Origin: Stenotrophomonas sp. MYb238
GTDB taxonomy: Bacteria; Pseudomonadota; Gammaproteobacteria; Xanthomonadales; Xanthomonadaceae
Length of the DNA: 64,000 nt
Assembly (NCBI RefSeq): GCF_009496535.1
Contig: NZ_WIDL01000020.1
Coordinates: 1-64,000 of the forward strand
Reading direction: 5' to 3'
Part shown: in pieces, positions 39,189 to 48,265 of the stretch
Layout of the letters: every line of letters begins with the position of its first letter
Numbering within the stretch: the stretch's first letter is position 1
The notes under the pieces: model-generated
Database searches by the model: none
What the model was told of the DNA's origin: nothing
The model's input: the letters and a program-made list of their open reading frames with translations, nothing else
Program-made: the position numbers and the translations under genes

Positions 39189-39673
39189 ATGCGCACCTCC
39201 GTGGCGACCTGACGGGCGCTGCCGCCACCGGCGCGCTGGTCGTCCCATTGCACGGTGACACGGTAACGGCCGTTGCCCAGCGCCTCGATCCGGCCGCAGG
39301 TGCTGGTGTCCTCCGCCGTGCCCATCGTGTTTTTCAACGCGGTTATCCAGGCGGCCAGGTCGTTCTGCGCCAGGCTTCCGCCCGAACCCGCGGTGCAGGT
39401 CATGTTCATCGCGTAGCTGGCCGCATTCACACGATTGGCGCGCATGGCCTCGACGATGGAGGTGGTCTGCATGACCGCCTGGCTGCTTTCAAGCGACCCC
39501 TGGCCACCGCGCAGGGCCAGCGCCTGCATGGCGGCGATGCCCAGCAGGCCGATGCCCAGGATCAGCACCGAGATCATGACTTCCAGCAGGCTGACGCCCT
39601 GCTGGCTTCGCCCGCAACGGCGCACGCCGCTGCGGTGCCGACCACGCGCGACGCATGGGGTCCGATTGTTCAT
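39185..39673 (-). CDS. pilV: Type IV pilus modification protein PilV
   Basis: A 162-residue PilV. Leader to QQG, then VSLLEVMISVLILGIGLLGI and AAMQALALRGGQGSLESSQA, the PilV pattern with Glu at +5. The start at 39673 is fixed by an ATGA overlap with fimT and by GGAGG at good spacing. The ATG at 39679 would be too close to that site. A C-terminal Cys pair is present. Confidence 0.92.
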   Translation of the reverse strand: MNNRTPCVARGRHRSGVRRCGRSQQGVSLLEVMISVLILGIGLLGIAAMQALALRGGQGSLESSQAVMQTTSIVEAMRANRVNAASYAMNMTCTAGSGGSLAQNDLAAWITALKNTMGTAEDTSTCGRIEALGNGRYRVTVQWDDQRAGGGSARQVATEVRI

Positions 39674-40200
39674 GAACATCCTCCATTCCCACTCTGCTTG
39701 CTGGTGGCGACGCCGCCGCCCACCATCATCGTGACGACACGCTGGTTGCTGGACGGATTGCTGACCGGAAGGCACAACGTCACGGCGGCCTGCGCATCGA
39801 GCAGGCCGGTCGGACGGAAGCGGATGCCCGCCGCCGGCCCCGCCACCTGCATATCGCCGGTCACGGCCGAATCCCGGATCACTTCGGCGTTGCCGGTGGC
39901 ATTGTCCGTGCCGGTCACGATCCAGCGGCTCCACTCGGTGGAGTTCTCGCAGTTCGTTCCGTCATCACTGGCGCAGACCATGACCGGCGCGTTGCGGCGG
40001 ATCGCTTCCGAGCGCGCAAGCTGCAGCGCGGTGACCAGTTCGGTCGATGCCGCGCTGAGGCGGTTGGCGGCGATCAGGCCCTGCATGGCGGGCACGGCGA
40101 TCGTGGCGATGATCGCCAGCACCGCCACCGTCACCATCAGCTCGATCAAGGTGAACCCCGCCCCTTTCGATGGCGGAACTCCAGCATCGCGTCGCGACAT
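39670..40200 (-). CDS. fimT: GspH/FimT family minor pilin (first gene of pilin operon)
   Basis: A 176-residue pseudopilin equivalent to FimT/FimU. Leader MSRRDAGVPPSKGAG, then FTLIELMVTVAVLAIIATIA, GspH-type LQLARSEAIRRNAPVMVCAS and a disulfide loop (CASDDGTNCENSTEWSRW). It starts the operon fimT-pilV-pilW-pilX-pilY1-pilE. In Pseudomonas the same operon is activated by the AlgZ/AlgR pair, and here an AlgZ-like kinase gene diverges from its promoter 140 bp away. Confidence 0.93.
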   Translation of the reverse strand: MSRRDAGVPPSKGAGFTLIELMVTVAVLAIIATIAVPAMQGLIAANRLSAASTELVTALQLARSEAIRRNAPVMVCASDDGTNCENSTEWSRWIVTGTDNATGNAEVIRDSAVTGDMQVAGPAAGIRFRPTGLLDAQAAVTLCLPVSNPSSNQRVVTMMVGGGVATSKQSGNGGCS

Positions 40201-40340
40201 AACACCCCCATGCTTCCCGGTCGGACATTACGCAGGATCGCCGGGCCCTTTCCATACAAAGGCGACGGGCGGGCCGATCACCGGAGCCAACGGTAGCCGG
40301 CCGTGGCTATGATCAGCAGCTCTCTGCCCAGGAAGGCCCC

Positions 40341-41345
40341 GTGCCGCACCCCAACCGCCCGATCGACATCCTGCTGAGCCCGACGACCCTGATCGCCGTG
40401 GTCCTGGCCGGCGAGGCGCTGGCCGCCCTGCTCGCCCTGTCGCCGGCACCGGTGGACGACCGCCTGGTGTTGTTCGGCCTGATGTCGCTGGGAATCCAGT
40501 GGGCGACGCTGGGCACGCTGGCGGCGGCCCATGCGCTGCGCCCCGCCCTGGGCCGCCTGCAGCCGCAGGCGCTGGCCTGGGTATGCCTGGGCATGCTGCT
40601 GGTCATGACCCTCCTGGTCGCCCTGGTGTCCTGGAAGCTGGTGAGCTTCCGCCACGCGCCGGGCGACCATGCCGGCGCCGTCTTCCTTCTTCGCGCCCTG
40701 GCGCTGGCACTGGTGGCGGGCCTGCTGGTGCTGCTCGCCTTCCAGAACCACTGGCGCGCGCGGCAACTGGTCCTGCGCGCCAAGCAGGCGGAACTGGATG
40801 CGCTGCAGGCGCGCATCCATCCCCACTTCCTGTTCAACACGCTCAACACCGGCGCCGCGCTCGTGCACCAGCAACCGGAAAAGGCCGAGGAGCTGTTGCT
40901 GGACCTGGCGGACCTGTTCCGTGCCGCGCTGACCGGCTCGCGCCGGATTCCGCTGCGGGAGGAACTGGAGCTCGCCCGCCGCTATGCCGGCATCGAGCAG
41001 TTGCGTTTCGGCGCGCGCATGCGGCTGGAATGGCAGGTGCCCGAAGCACTGCCCGACCTGGAGGTACCGATCCTGTCGATCCAGCCGCTGGTCGAGAACG
41101 CCATCCATCACGGGGTGGAACCTTCGCCGGGCCCATGCACGCTGCGGATCGCCATCCAGCCGGAGGGCGGGGGCGTACGCATCACGGTCAGCAACGACCT
41201 GCCTCCGACGCCCGCCACCGCCCACCGGGGACACCACGTGGGCCTGCAGGCGCTGCGCGCTCGCATCCAGGCGATGGGCGGCGATGTCCAGACGCAGGTC
41301 GCGGACGACCGTTACCTGGCATCGATGGTGGTACCGGGCCCATGA
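40341..41345 (+). CDS. LytS/AlgZ-type sensor histidine kinase, orphan
   Basis: A 334-residue membrane kinase with about four N-terminal helices (1-140), the His_kinase domain ARIHPHFLFNTLNTGAALVH (phospho-His near 161) and a degenerate HATPase with LVENAIHHGVEPSPGP and VGLQALRARIQAMGG. This layout is the AlgZ/FimS and LytS class, which lacks a periplasmic sensor. The GTG start has AGGAAGG seven bases upstream. In Pseudomonas AlgZ pairs with response regulator AlgR, but no response-regulator gene is adjacent here. It diverges from the minor-pilin operon, the likely target. Confidence 0.88.
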   Translation: MPHPNRPIDILLSPTTLIAVVLAGEALAALLALSPAPVDDRLVLFGLMSLGIQWATLGTLAAAHALRPALGRLQPQALAWVCLGMLLVMTLLVALVSWKLVSFRHAPGDHAGAVFLLRALALALVAGLLVLLAFQNHWRARQLVLRAKQAELDALQARIHPHFLFNTLNTGAALVHQQPEKAEELLLDLADLFRAALTGSRRIPLREELELARRYAGIEQLRFGARMRLEWQVPEALPDLEVPILSIQPLVENAIHHGVEPSPGPCTLRIAIQPEGGGVRITVSNDLPPTPATAHRGHHVGLQALRARIQAMGGDVQTQVADDRYLASMVVPGP

Positions 41346-41504
41346 CCGCCCGGCTACGCCCCGCGGTGCAGATGCCCCCGGATTGAACGACCCACCAAGG
41401 CATGTCCGGCAGGCGATGCCTGCAATGGCAGTGCGGAAAGGGCACGGGAGCCGGACGCCGGCCCGGGAACGGCGGCCGGCGTCAAACCCTGTAGCGTCCG
41501 AACC

Positions 41505-42899
41505 TCAGGTCACGACCCGGTAGCAGGGGTGGTACTCGCCGGAAATCTTCATGCGCCGCTGCTCGACGAAGGCCCGCAGCAGCGCATCCAGCGCCTGCAT
41601 CATGTCCGGGTCGCCATGGATCACGAACGGTCCGAACTGCTCGATCCGCTGCATGCTGTCCTCCTTGACGTTGCCGGCGACGATGCCCGAGAACGCGCGC
41701 CGCAGATCGGCCGCCAGTTCCGGCGCCGGACGCCCGTGGTGCAGGTCCAGCGCGGCCATCGCCTCGTGCGTCGGCACGAACGGCTGCTGGTACTCGCTCG
41801 GGATCTCCACCGACCAGTTGAAGAAGAACGAATCCTTGTGCGCCAGCCGGTACTCGCGCACGCGCTTGATGCCCTGCGCCATGCGGCGGGCCACGGCGAC
41901 GGGATCGCCGATGATGATCTCGTAGCGGCTGGCCGCCTCCTCGCCCAGGGTCATGCGTATGAACTGGTCGATCTGCTCGAAGTACGGCGCGGCGATGGTC
42001 GGGCCGCTGAGGATCAGCGGGAACGGCAGCGCCTTGTTCTCCTCGCGCAGCAGGATGCCCAGCAGGTACAGGATCTCCTCGGCGGTACCGACGCCGCCCG
42101 GGAAGACGATGATGCCGTGGCCCATGCGCACGAACGCCTCCAGGCGTTTCTCGATGTCCGGCATGATCACCAAGTGGTTCACGATCGGGTTCGGCGATTC
42201 GGCAGCGATGATGCCCGGCTCGGTGATGCCGATGTAGCGCGTATTGATCCTGCGCTGCTTGGCGTGGGCGATGGTCGCGCCCTTCATCGGCCCCTTCATC
42301 GCGCCCGGCCCGCAGCCGGTGCAGATGTCCAGGCCGCGCAATCCCAGCTCGTAGCCCACCTGCTTGGTGTACAGGTACTCGTCGCGGGAAATCGAATGGC
42401 CGCCCCAGCACACCACCAGGTTCGGCTCGCTCGGCTGCAGGATGCGGGCGTTGCGCAGCACGCCGAACACCGCGTTGGTGATGCCTTCGGGCGTTTCCAG
42501 GTCGGAGGCGTACTCCGGCCCCAGCTCGATGGCCATGTAGGCCAGGTCGCGCACCACGGAGAACAGCAGCTCGGCGATGCCGCGGATGATCTCGCCGTCG
42601 ACGAAGGCCATCGCCGGCGCGTTGCTCAGGTCGATGCGGACGCCGCGGTCCTGTTGGGCGACCTGGATGTCGAAATCCGGGTACAGGTCGCGCGCGGCGC
42701 GCGGATCGTCCGAGGCGCTGCCGCTGGTGAGCACCGCCAGCGCGCAGCGCCGCAGCAGCTCGTGCATGCCGCCGCTGGAGGCATCGCGCAGGCGCGCCAC
42801 TTCCGCCCGCGACAGCACGTCCAGCCCGCCGCGCGGGTAGATCCGCGCGTCCTGCACCGGCAGCGCCCGCGCCACCGCTTCTTTCGTCATTTCCATCAT
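41505..42899 (-). CDS. ppnN: Pyrimidine/purine nucleotide 5'-monophosphate nucleosidase
   Basis: A 464-residue LOG-family enzyme that cleaves the glycosidic bond of nucleoside monophosphates. In E. coli PpnN is activated by (p)ppGpp. The nucleotide/catalytic motif is IIVFPGGVGTAEEILYLLGI (about 282-301). DUF4478 and DUF3412-type flanks are present (TSGSASDDPRAARDLYPDFD and FFFNWSVEIPSEYQQPF). The start at 42899 gives MMEMTKEAVARALPV after ggaaccg. Two closer ATGs are possible. A terminator of the neighbouring receptor gene lies in its promoter region. Confidence 0.93.
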   Translation of the reverse strand: MMEMTKEAVARALPVQDARIYPRGGLDVLSRAEVARLRDASSGGMHELLRRCALAVLTSGSASDDPRAARDLYPDFDIQVAQQDRGVRIDLSNAPAMAFVDGEIIRGIAELLFSVVRDLAYMAIELGPEYASDLETPEGITNAVFGVLRNARILQPSEPNLVVCWGGHSISRDEYLYTKQVGYELGLRGLDICTGCGPGAMKGPMKGATIAHAKQRRINTRYIGITEPGIIAAESPNPIVNHLVIMPDIEKRLEAFVRMGHGIIVFPGGVGTAEEILYLLGILLREENKALPFPLILSGPTIAAPYFEQIDQFIRMTLGEEAASRYEIIIGDPVAVARRMAQGIKRVREYRLAHKDSFFFNWSVEIPSEYQQPFVPTHEAMAALDLHHGRPAPELAADLRRAFSGIVAGNVKEDSMQRIEQFGPFVIHGDPDMMQALDALLRAFVEQRRMKISGEYHPCYRVVT

Positions 42900-42941
42900 C
42901 GGTTCCGTCTTCACAGTTGGTCGAATGTAGCGCTGCCCCCA

Positions 42942-42978
42942 TGAAAAGGAAAACGGCCGGGTTGCCCCGGCCGTTTCC
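42942..42978 (-). terminator. Rho-independent terminator after the TonB receptor
   Basis: Minus strand aaacggccgggg-caa-cccggccgtttt then CCTTTTC. It ends the receptor gene and lies within the region upstream of ppnN. Confidence 0.9.
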
Positions 42979-43004
42979 TTGTCCAGCACTGATCCGTCAG
43001 GGCA

Positions 43005-46000
43005 TCAGAACTTGTACTTCAGGCTCAGCATCATCGACCAGCGCGACACCGCGGTGTTGCCCTTGTCGTTGTTGTTTTCCTGGATCTGCGAGTTGTCGGT
43101 GGAACCGGTGAAGTTGTAGACGTACTTGCCGGTTGCCGGGTCGATGCCCGCATAGTTGGCGATGCGGCGGGTCGAGTAGAAGCCGTAGTCGTCGATCAGG
43201 CCCCACTTCTTGTTGAGCAGGTTGCCGATGTTCATGATGTCCAGCGCCAGCTCGGTCTTGTGGCCCTTGAAGAAGCCCGGCAGTTCCTGGCTCAGGCGCA
43301 CGTCGAAGCTGTTGACCCACTTGGCGCGGTGCGCGTTGGCCGGCACGACCTGGCCCGCATAGCCCGCCAGTTCCGGGGTCTTCTCCAGCCAGTCGAAGAA
43401 CGCCTTCTCCATGTCCGCGCCGCCGGTCCACAGCACGTCGCCGTAGCCCTTCGGCACGTAGAACAGGTCGTTGGTCGCCGCGCCGTCGCCGTTGGCGTCG
43501 TTGTAGAAGATGTAGCTGTACGGACGACCCGAACGGCCTTCATAGAACAGGCCCACGCGGGTGGAGTAGTCGCCGAAGAAGGCGTGCTTCCATTCCACGG
43601 TGCCGGTCACGCGGTCCTTGATCGCATAGCGCGAGTCGTAGGCCACGTTTTCGTTGGCCTGGTAGATCAGCGTGTTGTTCCAGTTCGAGGTGTTCTGCGA
43701 GCTGGTCAGCGGGCTGACTTCCTTGGCGGCGGTATAGGTGTAACCCAGCGACCAGCCCCAATGCTCGCCCATCGGCCGGCTCAGCGCGAAGGTGGCCTGG
43801 GTGCTGCGGCCCTTGTCGGTATTGCGGAGCAGCAGCACGTCGCCGATGTCGCCCGGACGGTTGCCCTTCACATCCGGGCACAGGCCTGCGGTGACCTGGG
43901 CGGGGGTACAGGTGTTGCCCTTGATCTTGCCGATTTCCATACCGTACTTGCCGGCATTGCGCGGGTCGCGGCCTGCGGCGTTCCAGTAGTTGTCGCGATC
44001 GTCCTGGGTGCCGGTGAACGTCGGATCCATCACGTCCAGACGCTCGAAGTACAGCGCATCCTTGACCTTGGTGACCAGCAGTTCGGCCGAAGCTGTGATG
44101 CCGTACCACGGCAGTTCGTGGTCGAACGCCAGGTTGGCCTTCCACACCGACGGCAGGCGCGTGCCCGGCTCGATGATGTCCACGTTCTGGCGGGCCGAAC
44201 CCGGGGTCAGGCCGTCGGTCGAAGGCGGCAGGTTCATGTCGAACGCCGGTGCCTGGCCGCCCTTGAGGTCGTACTCGACGTAGTTCAGGCCGGTGTTCTG
44301 GTAGGCACCGGCCAGCCACACGTTCGGGGCCGCGCCGCCGAACAGGCCCACGCCGCCGCGCAGCTGGGTCGGGCGATCCGAGTCGAAGGTGTAGTTGAAG
44401 CCCACGCGCGGCTGCACCAGCTTGCGGTCCGGCAGCACCGTGTTGTTATAGCCGTACAGCTGCTCGATGCGCGGGTTGTACAACTTCTGGTTGCTGAAGT
44501 CCGGCATGTCGATGCGCACGCCGTACATCAGGCTCAGGTTGTAGTTGACCGCCCAGGTGTCCTGCAGGAACACGCCGGCATTCTTCAGCGTGAACTCGGC
44601 CGGGATGTCGCTGTAGCTGCCGCCGTTCGGGCGCGGAGCACGCAGCTGGTACTGGTTCACCTTGCCGTTGAGGAAGTCTTCCAGGTTGCTGAAGACGTAA
44701 ACGCCATTCAGGTTGCGGCCGTAGAAGTTCATCAGGTCGTTCTTCGAGTAATCGAAGCCGAACTTGACGGTGTGGTCGCCGATGTACCAGTTCGCGGCAC
44801 CGAAGGCGCTCAGCTCCTTCGACTCGACGATGTTGACGTGCGTGTTCTGCTCGGTGCCGAACAGCAGGCCGGAGGTGCTGGAGCCGAAGCCGTTGATGCG
44901 AACCTGCGGCATGTTGACCGACGGCACGCGCGAGGCGTTGTAGTCCTTGTGCGAGACCTTGAACTCGGTGGAGAAGTTGTCGCTCCAGTCGGAGAACAGT
45001 TCGCCCATCCAGGTTTCATAGGTCTTGGGCTGCGCGTACCAGTGGCTGCTCAGCGAAACCGAGCTGGAGGACATGCCCGGGAAACGCATGACGCTCTGCT
45101 CCATCTTGTTGTAGCGCAGCGCCGCACGGTGGTTCTCGTTGATGTTCCAGTCCAGCTTGACCGCGTATTCCTCGATCTCGGTCTTGTTGTCCGGAGCCGA
45201 CAGTCCGCCGATGTCATAGCCCTTGTTGGACATGAACTCCTGGACCTTCTTGATGTCGGCGTCGGTGATGCTGCCCTTGCCGTACAGCGTGTCGCTCAGG
45301 GCCACGCCCGGCGCCGAACGCTCGTACTTCTCGTAGTTGGCGAAGAAGAACAGCTTGTCCTTGACGATCGGGCCGCCGAAGGTCAGGCCATAGGTCTTCT
45401 CGTCCTCGAAGCCGTTGAAGTCGCCCTTGTCGGCGGCGAGGCGGCGGCGGACCATGTCGTCCTTGTTGCGGTACGAACCATAGACCGTGCCGTGGAACTC
45501 GTTGGTGCCCGACTTGGTCACGGCGTTGATCACCGCGCCGGTGCCGCCGTAGATGGTGGTGTCGTAGTTGGCCAGGTCGATGTTGATTTCCTGGATGGCG
45601 TCCATCGACACCGGCTGGCGCTCGGTCGGCAGGTTGTTGGACTCCAGGCCGAACGGATCGCCGGCGCCGATGCCGTCGATGCGGATGGCGTTGAAGCGGG
45701 TGTTCTGGCCACCGGCCGAGATCGCGCCGTCGGCCTTGCTGACCTGGGAGATGCGCGGATCCAGGCGGATGTAGTCCTGGATGTTGCGGTTGGCCGACGG
45801 CAGCGCGTCCATCGTCTCGCGGGTCACGTTGGAACCGGTGCCCATCTTGTTGGCGCTGAACAGGTCGGAACCTGCCACCATCGCGGCCACCACGTCCACG
45901 CCCTGCAGGGTCGTCACGTCGCCGGCAAGCGCGGCGTTGACGGTGTTCACCTGGTTCAGGTTGAGATACACACCCTCTTCGGTCTTGGTGCCTTCACCCG

Positions 46001-46265
46001 GCTTGGTCACGGTGATCGTGTACGGACCGCCCACGCGCAGGCCGCGCGCGTTGTAACGGCCCGACGCGTCGGTGGTGGCGCGGCTGGTCGTGCCCGACTC
46101 GACGTGGGTGATGGTGACTTCGGCACCGGCCACCGGCGAACCGCCGTTGTTGGTGACCAGGCCGCCGACGCCGGCGGAAGTGCTCTGTGCGAAAGCCGGC
46201 GCGGCCGCGAGAGCGGCAACGAGACCAAGGGCAAGCTTGGACATCCGGATGCGAGGGTGGTTCAT
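43005..46265 (-). CDS. Oar-like TonB-dependent receptor with carboxypeptidase regulatory domain
   Basis: A 1086-residue outer-membrane protein with a signal peptide (LALGLVAALAAAPAFA), a CarboxypepD_reg-like beta domain (VGGLVTNNGGSPVAGAEVTI, about 32-115), a plug (MDALPSANRNIQDYIRLDPR and NAIRIDGIGAGDPFGLESNN) and a long barrel ending in MLSLKYKF, with the terminal Phe needed for Bam assembly. This matches Oar-type receptors, which are numerous in xanthomonads and often secrete or import peptides. No cognate substrate gene is near. About 210 bp of AT-richer DNA precede it. Confidence 0.95.
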   Translation of the reverse strand: MNHPRIRMSKLALGLVAALAAAPAFAQSTSAGVGGLVTNNGGSPVAGAEVTITHVESGTTSRATTDASGRYNARGLRVGGPYTITVTKPGEGTKTEEGVYLNLNQVNTVNAALAGDVTTLQGVDVVAAMVAGSDLFSANKMGTGSNVTRETMDALPSANRNIQDYIRLDPRISQVSKADGAISAGGQNTRFNAIRIDGIGAGDPFGLESNNLPTERQPVSMDAIQEINIDLANYDTTIYGGTGAVINAVTKSGTNEFHGTVYGSYRNKDDMVRRRLAADKGDFNGFEDEKTYGLTFGGPIVKDKLFFFANYEKYERSAPGVALSDTLYGKGSITDADIKKVQEFMSNKGYDIGGLSAPDNKTEIEEYAVKLDWNINENHRAALRYNKMEQSVMRFPGMSSSSVSLSSHWYAQPKTYETWMGELFSDWSDNFSTEFKVSHKDYNASRVPSVNMPQVRINGFGSSTSGLLFGTEQNTHVNIVESKELSAFGAANWYIGDHTVKFGFDYSKNDLMNFYGRNLNGVYVFSNLEDFLNGKVNQYQLRAPRPNGGSYSDIPAEFTLKNAGVFLQDTWAVNYNLSLMYGVRIDMPDFSNQKLYNPRIEQLYGYNNTVLPDRKLVQPRVGFNYTFDSDRPTQLRGGVGLFGGAAPNVWLAGAYQNTGLNYVEYDLKGGQAPAFDMNLPPSTDGLTPGSARQNVDIIEPGTRLPSVWKANLAFDHELPWYGITASAELLVTKVKDALYFERLDVMDPTFTGTQDDRDNYWNAAGRDPRNAGKYGMEIGKIKGNTCTPAQVTAGLCPDVKGNRPGDIGDVLLLRNTDKGRSTQATFALSRPMGEHWGWSLGYTYTAAKEVSPLTSSQNTSNWNNTLIYQANENVAYDSRYAIKDRVTGTVEWKHAFFGDYSTRVGLFYEGRSGRPYSYIFYNDANGDGAATNDLFYVPKGYGDVLWTGGADMEKAFFDWLEKTPELAGYAGQVVPANAHRAKWVNSFDVRLSQELPGFFKGHKTELALDIMNIGNLLNKKWGLIDDYGFYSTRRIANYAGIDPATGKYVYNFTGSTDNSQIQENNNDKGNTAVSRWSMMLSLKYKF

Positions 46266-46479
46266 TGGGTAGCCTCGATACGAGTTGGCGATTGGGAAAA
46301 AACGCGATCCATCAGCCCCGGGGCCACCGGGCGCCTGATCGGCTTGAATCTGGGGGTACCTTCCGCGGCGGTTACATGCGCAACGGTTAAGATAAGGTTA
46401 ACACGGTAAGCGTCGAATATGACCGTAGCAAGACAGCGATCTTGCAGCGCAACAAAACCAGAACAATCGAATCAATGAC

Positions 46480-47073
46480 TTATCGGATCGACGCCAGATA
46501 GACAGCGACGCCGTCCAGCAACATCTGCACGGAAATCGCGACGAGCAGCATGCCCATCAGGCGCTCCAGCGCGGTCAACGCACGAGCGCCGAGCAGCTTG
46601 TAAAGCAGCGTGGCCGACATCAGGATCGCCGCCGTCGCCCCCCAGGCCAGCAGCAGCGCAAGGCTCCATTCACCAAGCCGGTCCGGCTCGTTGCTGCCCA
46701 TCAGCATGACCGCCGCCATCCCCGACGGGCCGGCCACCAGCGGGATCGCCATCGGCACAATGAAGGGCTCCCCGTCCGGCACCGCACCCATCAGCCCTTC
46801 CGGCCGCGGGAAGATCATGCGGATGCCGATCAGGAACAGCACGATGCCGCCGGCGATGGAAACCGATTCCTGGCGCAGGTGCATCAGCTCAAGCGCGTAC
46901 TTGCCGCCCCACAGAAAGGCCATCAGCACCGCCAGCGCGATCAGCAGTTCGCGCACCAGCACCACGCGCTGGCGCCGCGGCGCCAGGGGCTTGAGCAGGC
47001 TGAGAAATACCGGGATGTTGCCCAGCGGGTCCAGGATCAGGAACAGCAGCAGCGCGGCCGAAAGGACGGTCAC
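46480..47073 (-). CDS. MarC family membrane protein (UPF0056)
   Basis: A 197-residue inner-membrane protein with six helices. The MarC/SNARE-like start LLLFLILDPLGNIPVFLSLL is followed by GIVLFLIGIRMIFP and MAIPLVAGPSGMAAVMLMGS, the two family signatures (DPxGNxP and GPs). It begins with GTG at 47073, overlapping the stop of the SDR gene (GTGA). The family's role is unknown. It was once linked to multidrug resistance without good support. Confidence 0.93.
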   Translation of the reverse strand: MTVLSAALLLFLILDPLGNIPVFLSLLKPLAPRRQRVVLVRELLIALAVLMAFLWGGKYALELMHLRQESVSIAGGIVLFLIGIRMIFPRPEGLMGAVPDGEPFIVPMAIPLVAGPSGMAAVMLMGSNEPDRLGEWSLALLLAWGATAAILMSATLLYKLLGARALTALERLMGMLLVAISVQMLLDGVAVYLASIR

Positions 47074-47813
47074 CCGTGCAGTTCCATCACCTTGCCGCGC
47101 CAGGCCGCTCCCTCGGCGGCCAGCAGTTGCACGCAGGCGTCGGCGCAGGCCGCCGGGTCGACCGGCGCGAAGTCGGTTTCATGGGTGAACGCGCGCGCGC
47201 GCAGCGGCGTGCGCATCGGCCTGGGCTGCAGCCCGCTGACCCGCACCGGGCTGTTGCGAAGTTCATGGTGCAAGGTGTCCAGCAGGCCGCGTAGACCGTA
47301 CTGCGCCACGCCATAGCCGCCCCAATAGGCCTGCCCGACCCGCTGCGGGTCGTCGAGCGCGAACACCACCGCCGCATCGTCGCGCTGGCGCAGCAGCGGC
47401 AGGCAGGCCTGGGTGAGCCAGGCGCGGGCGGTGAGGTTCACGTGAATGGCGCGGGCGAAGGCGGCCGGGTCGCCCAGGGCAAAAGGCGTCAAGCCGGCGA
47501 AGTCGGCCGCGCAGTGCAGCAGGCCATCCAGCCGGCCGACCTCGGACTCCAGGCGCGCGGCCAGTTCGGCGAAGTCGTCCGGGGAAGCGCCTTCCATGTC
47601 CAGCGGATACAGCAGCGGCTCGGGGCCGAGCGGCACCGCGCTGTCGTAGACGCGGTTGAGCTTGGCGATCTTGCGCCCGAGCAGCACCACGGTGGCGCCG
47701 GCGGCCGCGCAGGCCCGAGTCGCCGCCGCGCCGAGGCCCCCGGCCGCGCCGGTCACCAGCACGACCCGTCCCGCCAAGGCGCCTTCCGGCGCGGGATTGC
47801 CGGCCGCATTCAT
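47070..47813 (-). CDS. SDR family oxidoreductase (YciK-like)
   Basis: A 247-residue short-chain dehydrogenase. The NAD(P)-binding motif VVLVTGAAGGLGAAATRACA is at about 17-36, LDGLLHCAADFAGLTPF occurs in the middle, and YWGGYGVAQYGLRGLLDTL stands where the YxxxK would be. In this protein the lysine is replaced (YGVAQ), so the usual catalytic Lys is missing. E. coli YciK-type SDRs resemble it otherwise. It sits between grxD and marC with a stop/start overlap to marC. Substrate is unknown. Confidence 0.9.
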   Translation of the reverse strand: MNAAGNPAPEGALAGRVVLVTGAAGGLGAAATRACAAAGATVVLLGRKIAKLNRVYDSAVPLGPEPLLYPLDMEGASPDDFAELAARLESEVGRLDGLLHCAADFAGLTPFALGDPAAFARAIHVNLTARAWLTQACLPLLRQRDDAAVVFALDDPQRVGQAYWGGYGVAQYGLRGLLDTLHHELRNSPVRVSGLQPRPMRTPLRARAFTHETDFAPVDPAACADACVQLLAAEGAAWRGKVMELHG

Positions 47814-47824
47814 CGACTGCGCGC

Positions 47825-48145
47825 TCACGCCTGGCCCGCCTCGGCGACGATGCGCTTGAGCTCGCCGGACTCCAGCAGCTCCAGGATGATGTCGCAGCCT
47901 CCGATCAGTTCGCCGTGCATGAAGAACTGCGGGAACGTCGGCCAGTTGGAATAGCGCGGCAGGTTGGCGCGCACTTCCGGCAACTCGAGCACGTTGACGG
48001 TGCGCAGGTTGACCGCCCCCGCGGCCAGCAGCGCCTGCACGGCGCGGCTGGAGAACCCGCACATCGGGTACTGCGGCGTCCCCTTCATGAACAGGACGAG
48101 GGGATGCTGCTCCACCTCCGCCTGGATTTGCTCCATCACCGCCAT
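47825..48145 (-). CDS. grxD: Monothiol glutaredoxin, Grx4 family
   Basis: A 106-residue glutaredoxin with the CGFS active-site motif in KGTPQYPMCGFSSRAVQALL (Cys near residue 29), TVNVLELPEVRANLPRYSNW and WPTFPQFFMHGELIGGCDII. Grx4/GrxD proteins bind a 2Fe-2S cluster with BolA and help deliver iron-sulfur clusters. It begins an operon of three (grxD-SDR-marC) and diverges from sodB across 120 bp, so both oxidative-stress genes share one regulatory region. Confidence 0.96.
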   Translation of the reverse strand: MAVMEQIQAEVEQHPLVLFMKGTPQYPMCGFSSRAVQALLAAGAVNLRTVNVLELPEVRANLPRYSNWPTFPQFFMHGELIGGCDIILELLESGELKRIVAEAGQA

Positions 48146-48265
48146 TGAATTCTCCCTGCTGCGGCGGAAGAAGGTCCGTCCGGTCGGATAGACTCTTCCT
48201 CCGTGGCTGCCGATTGTAAGCCGAGCCGGCCGGCTCCCGGCGCCCTCGACCGAAAGAAACGGACC

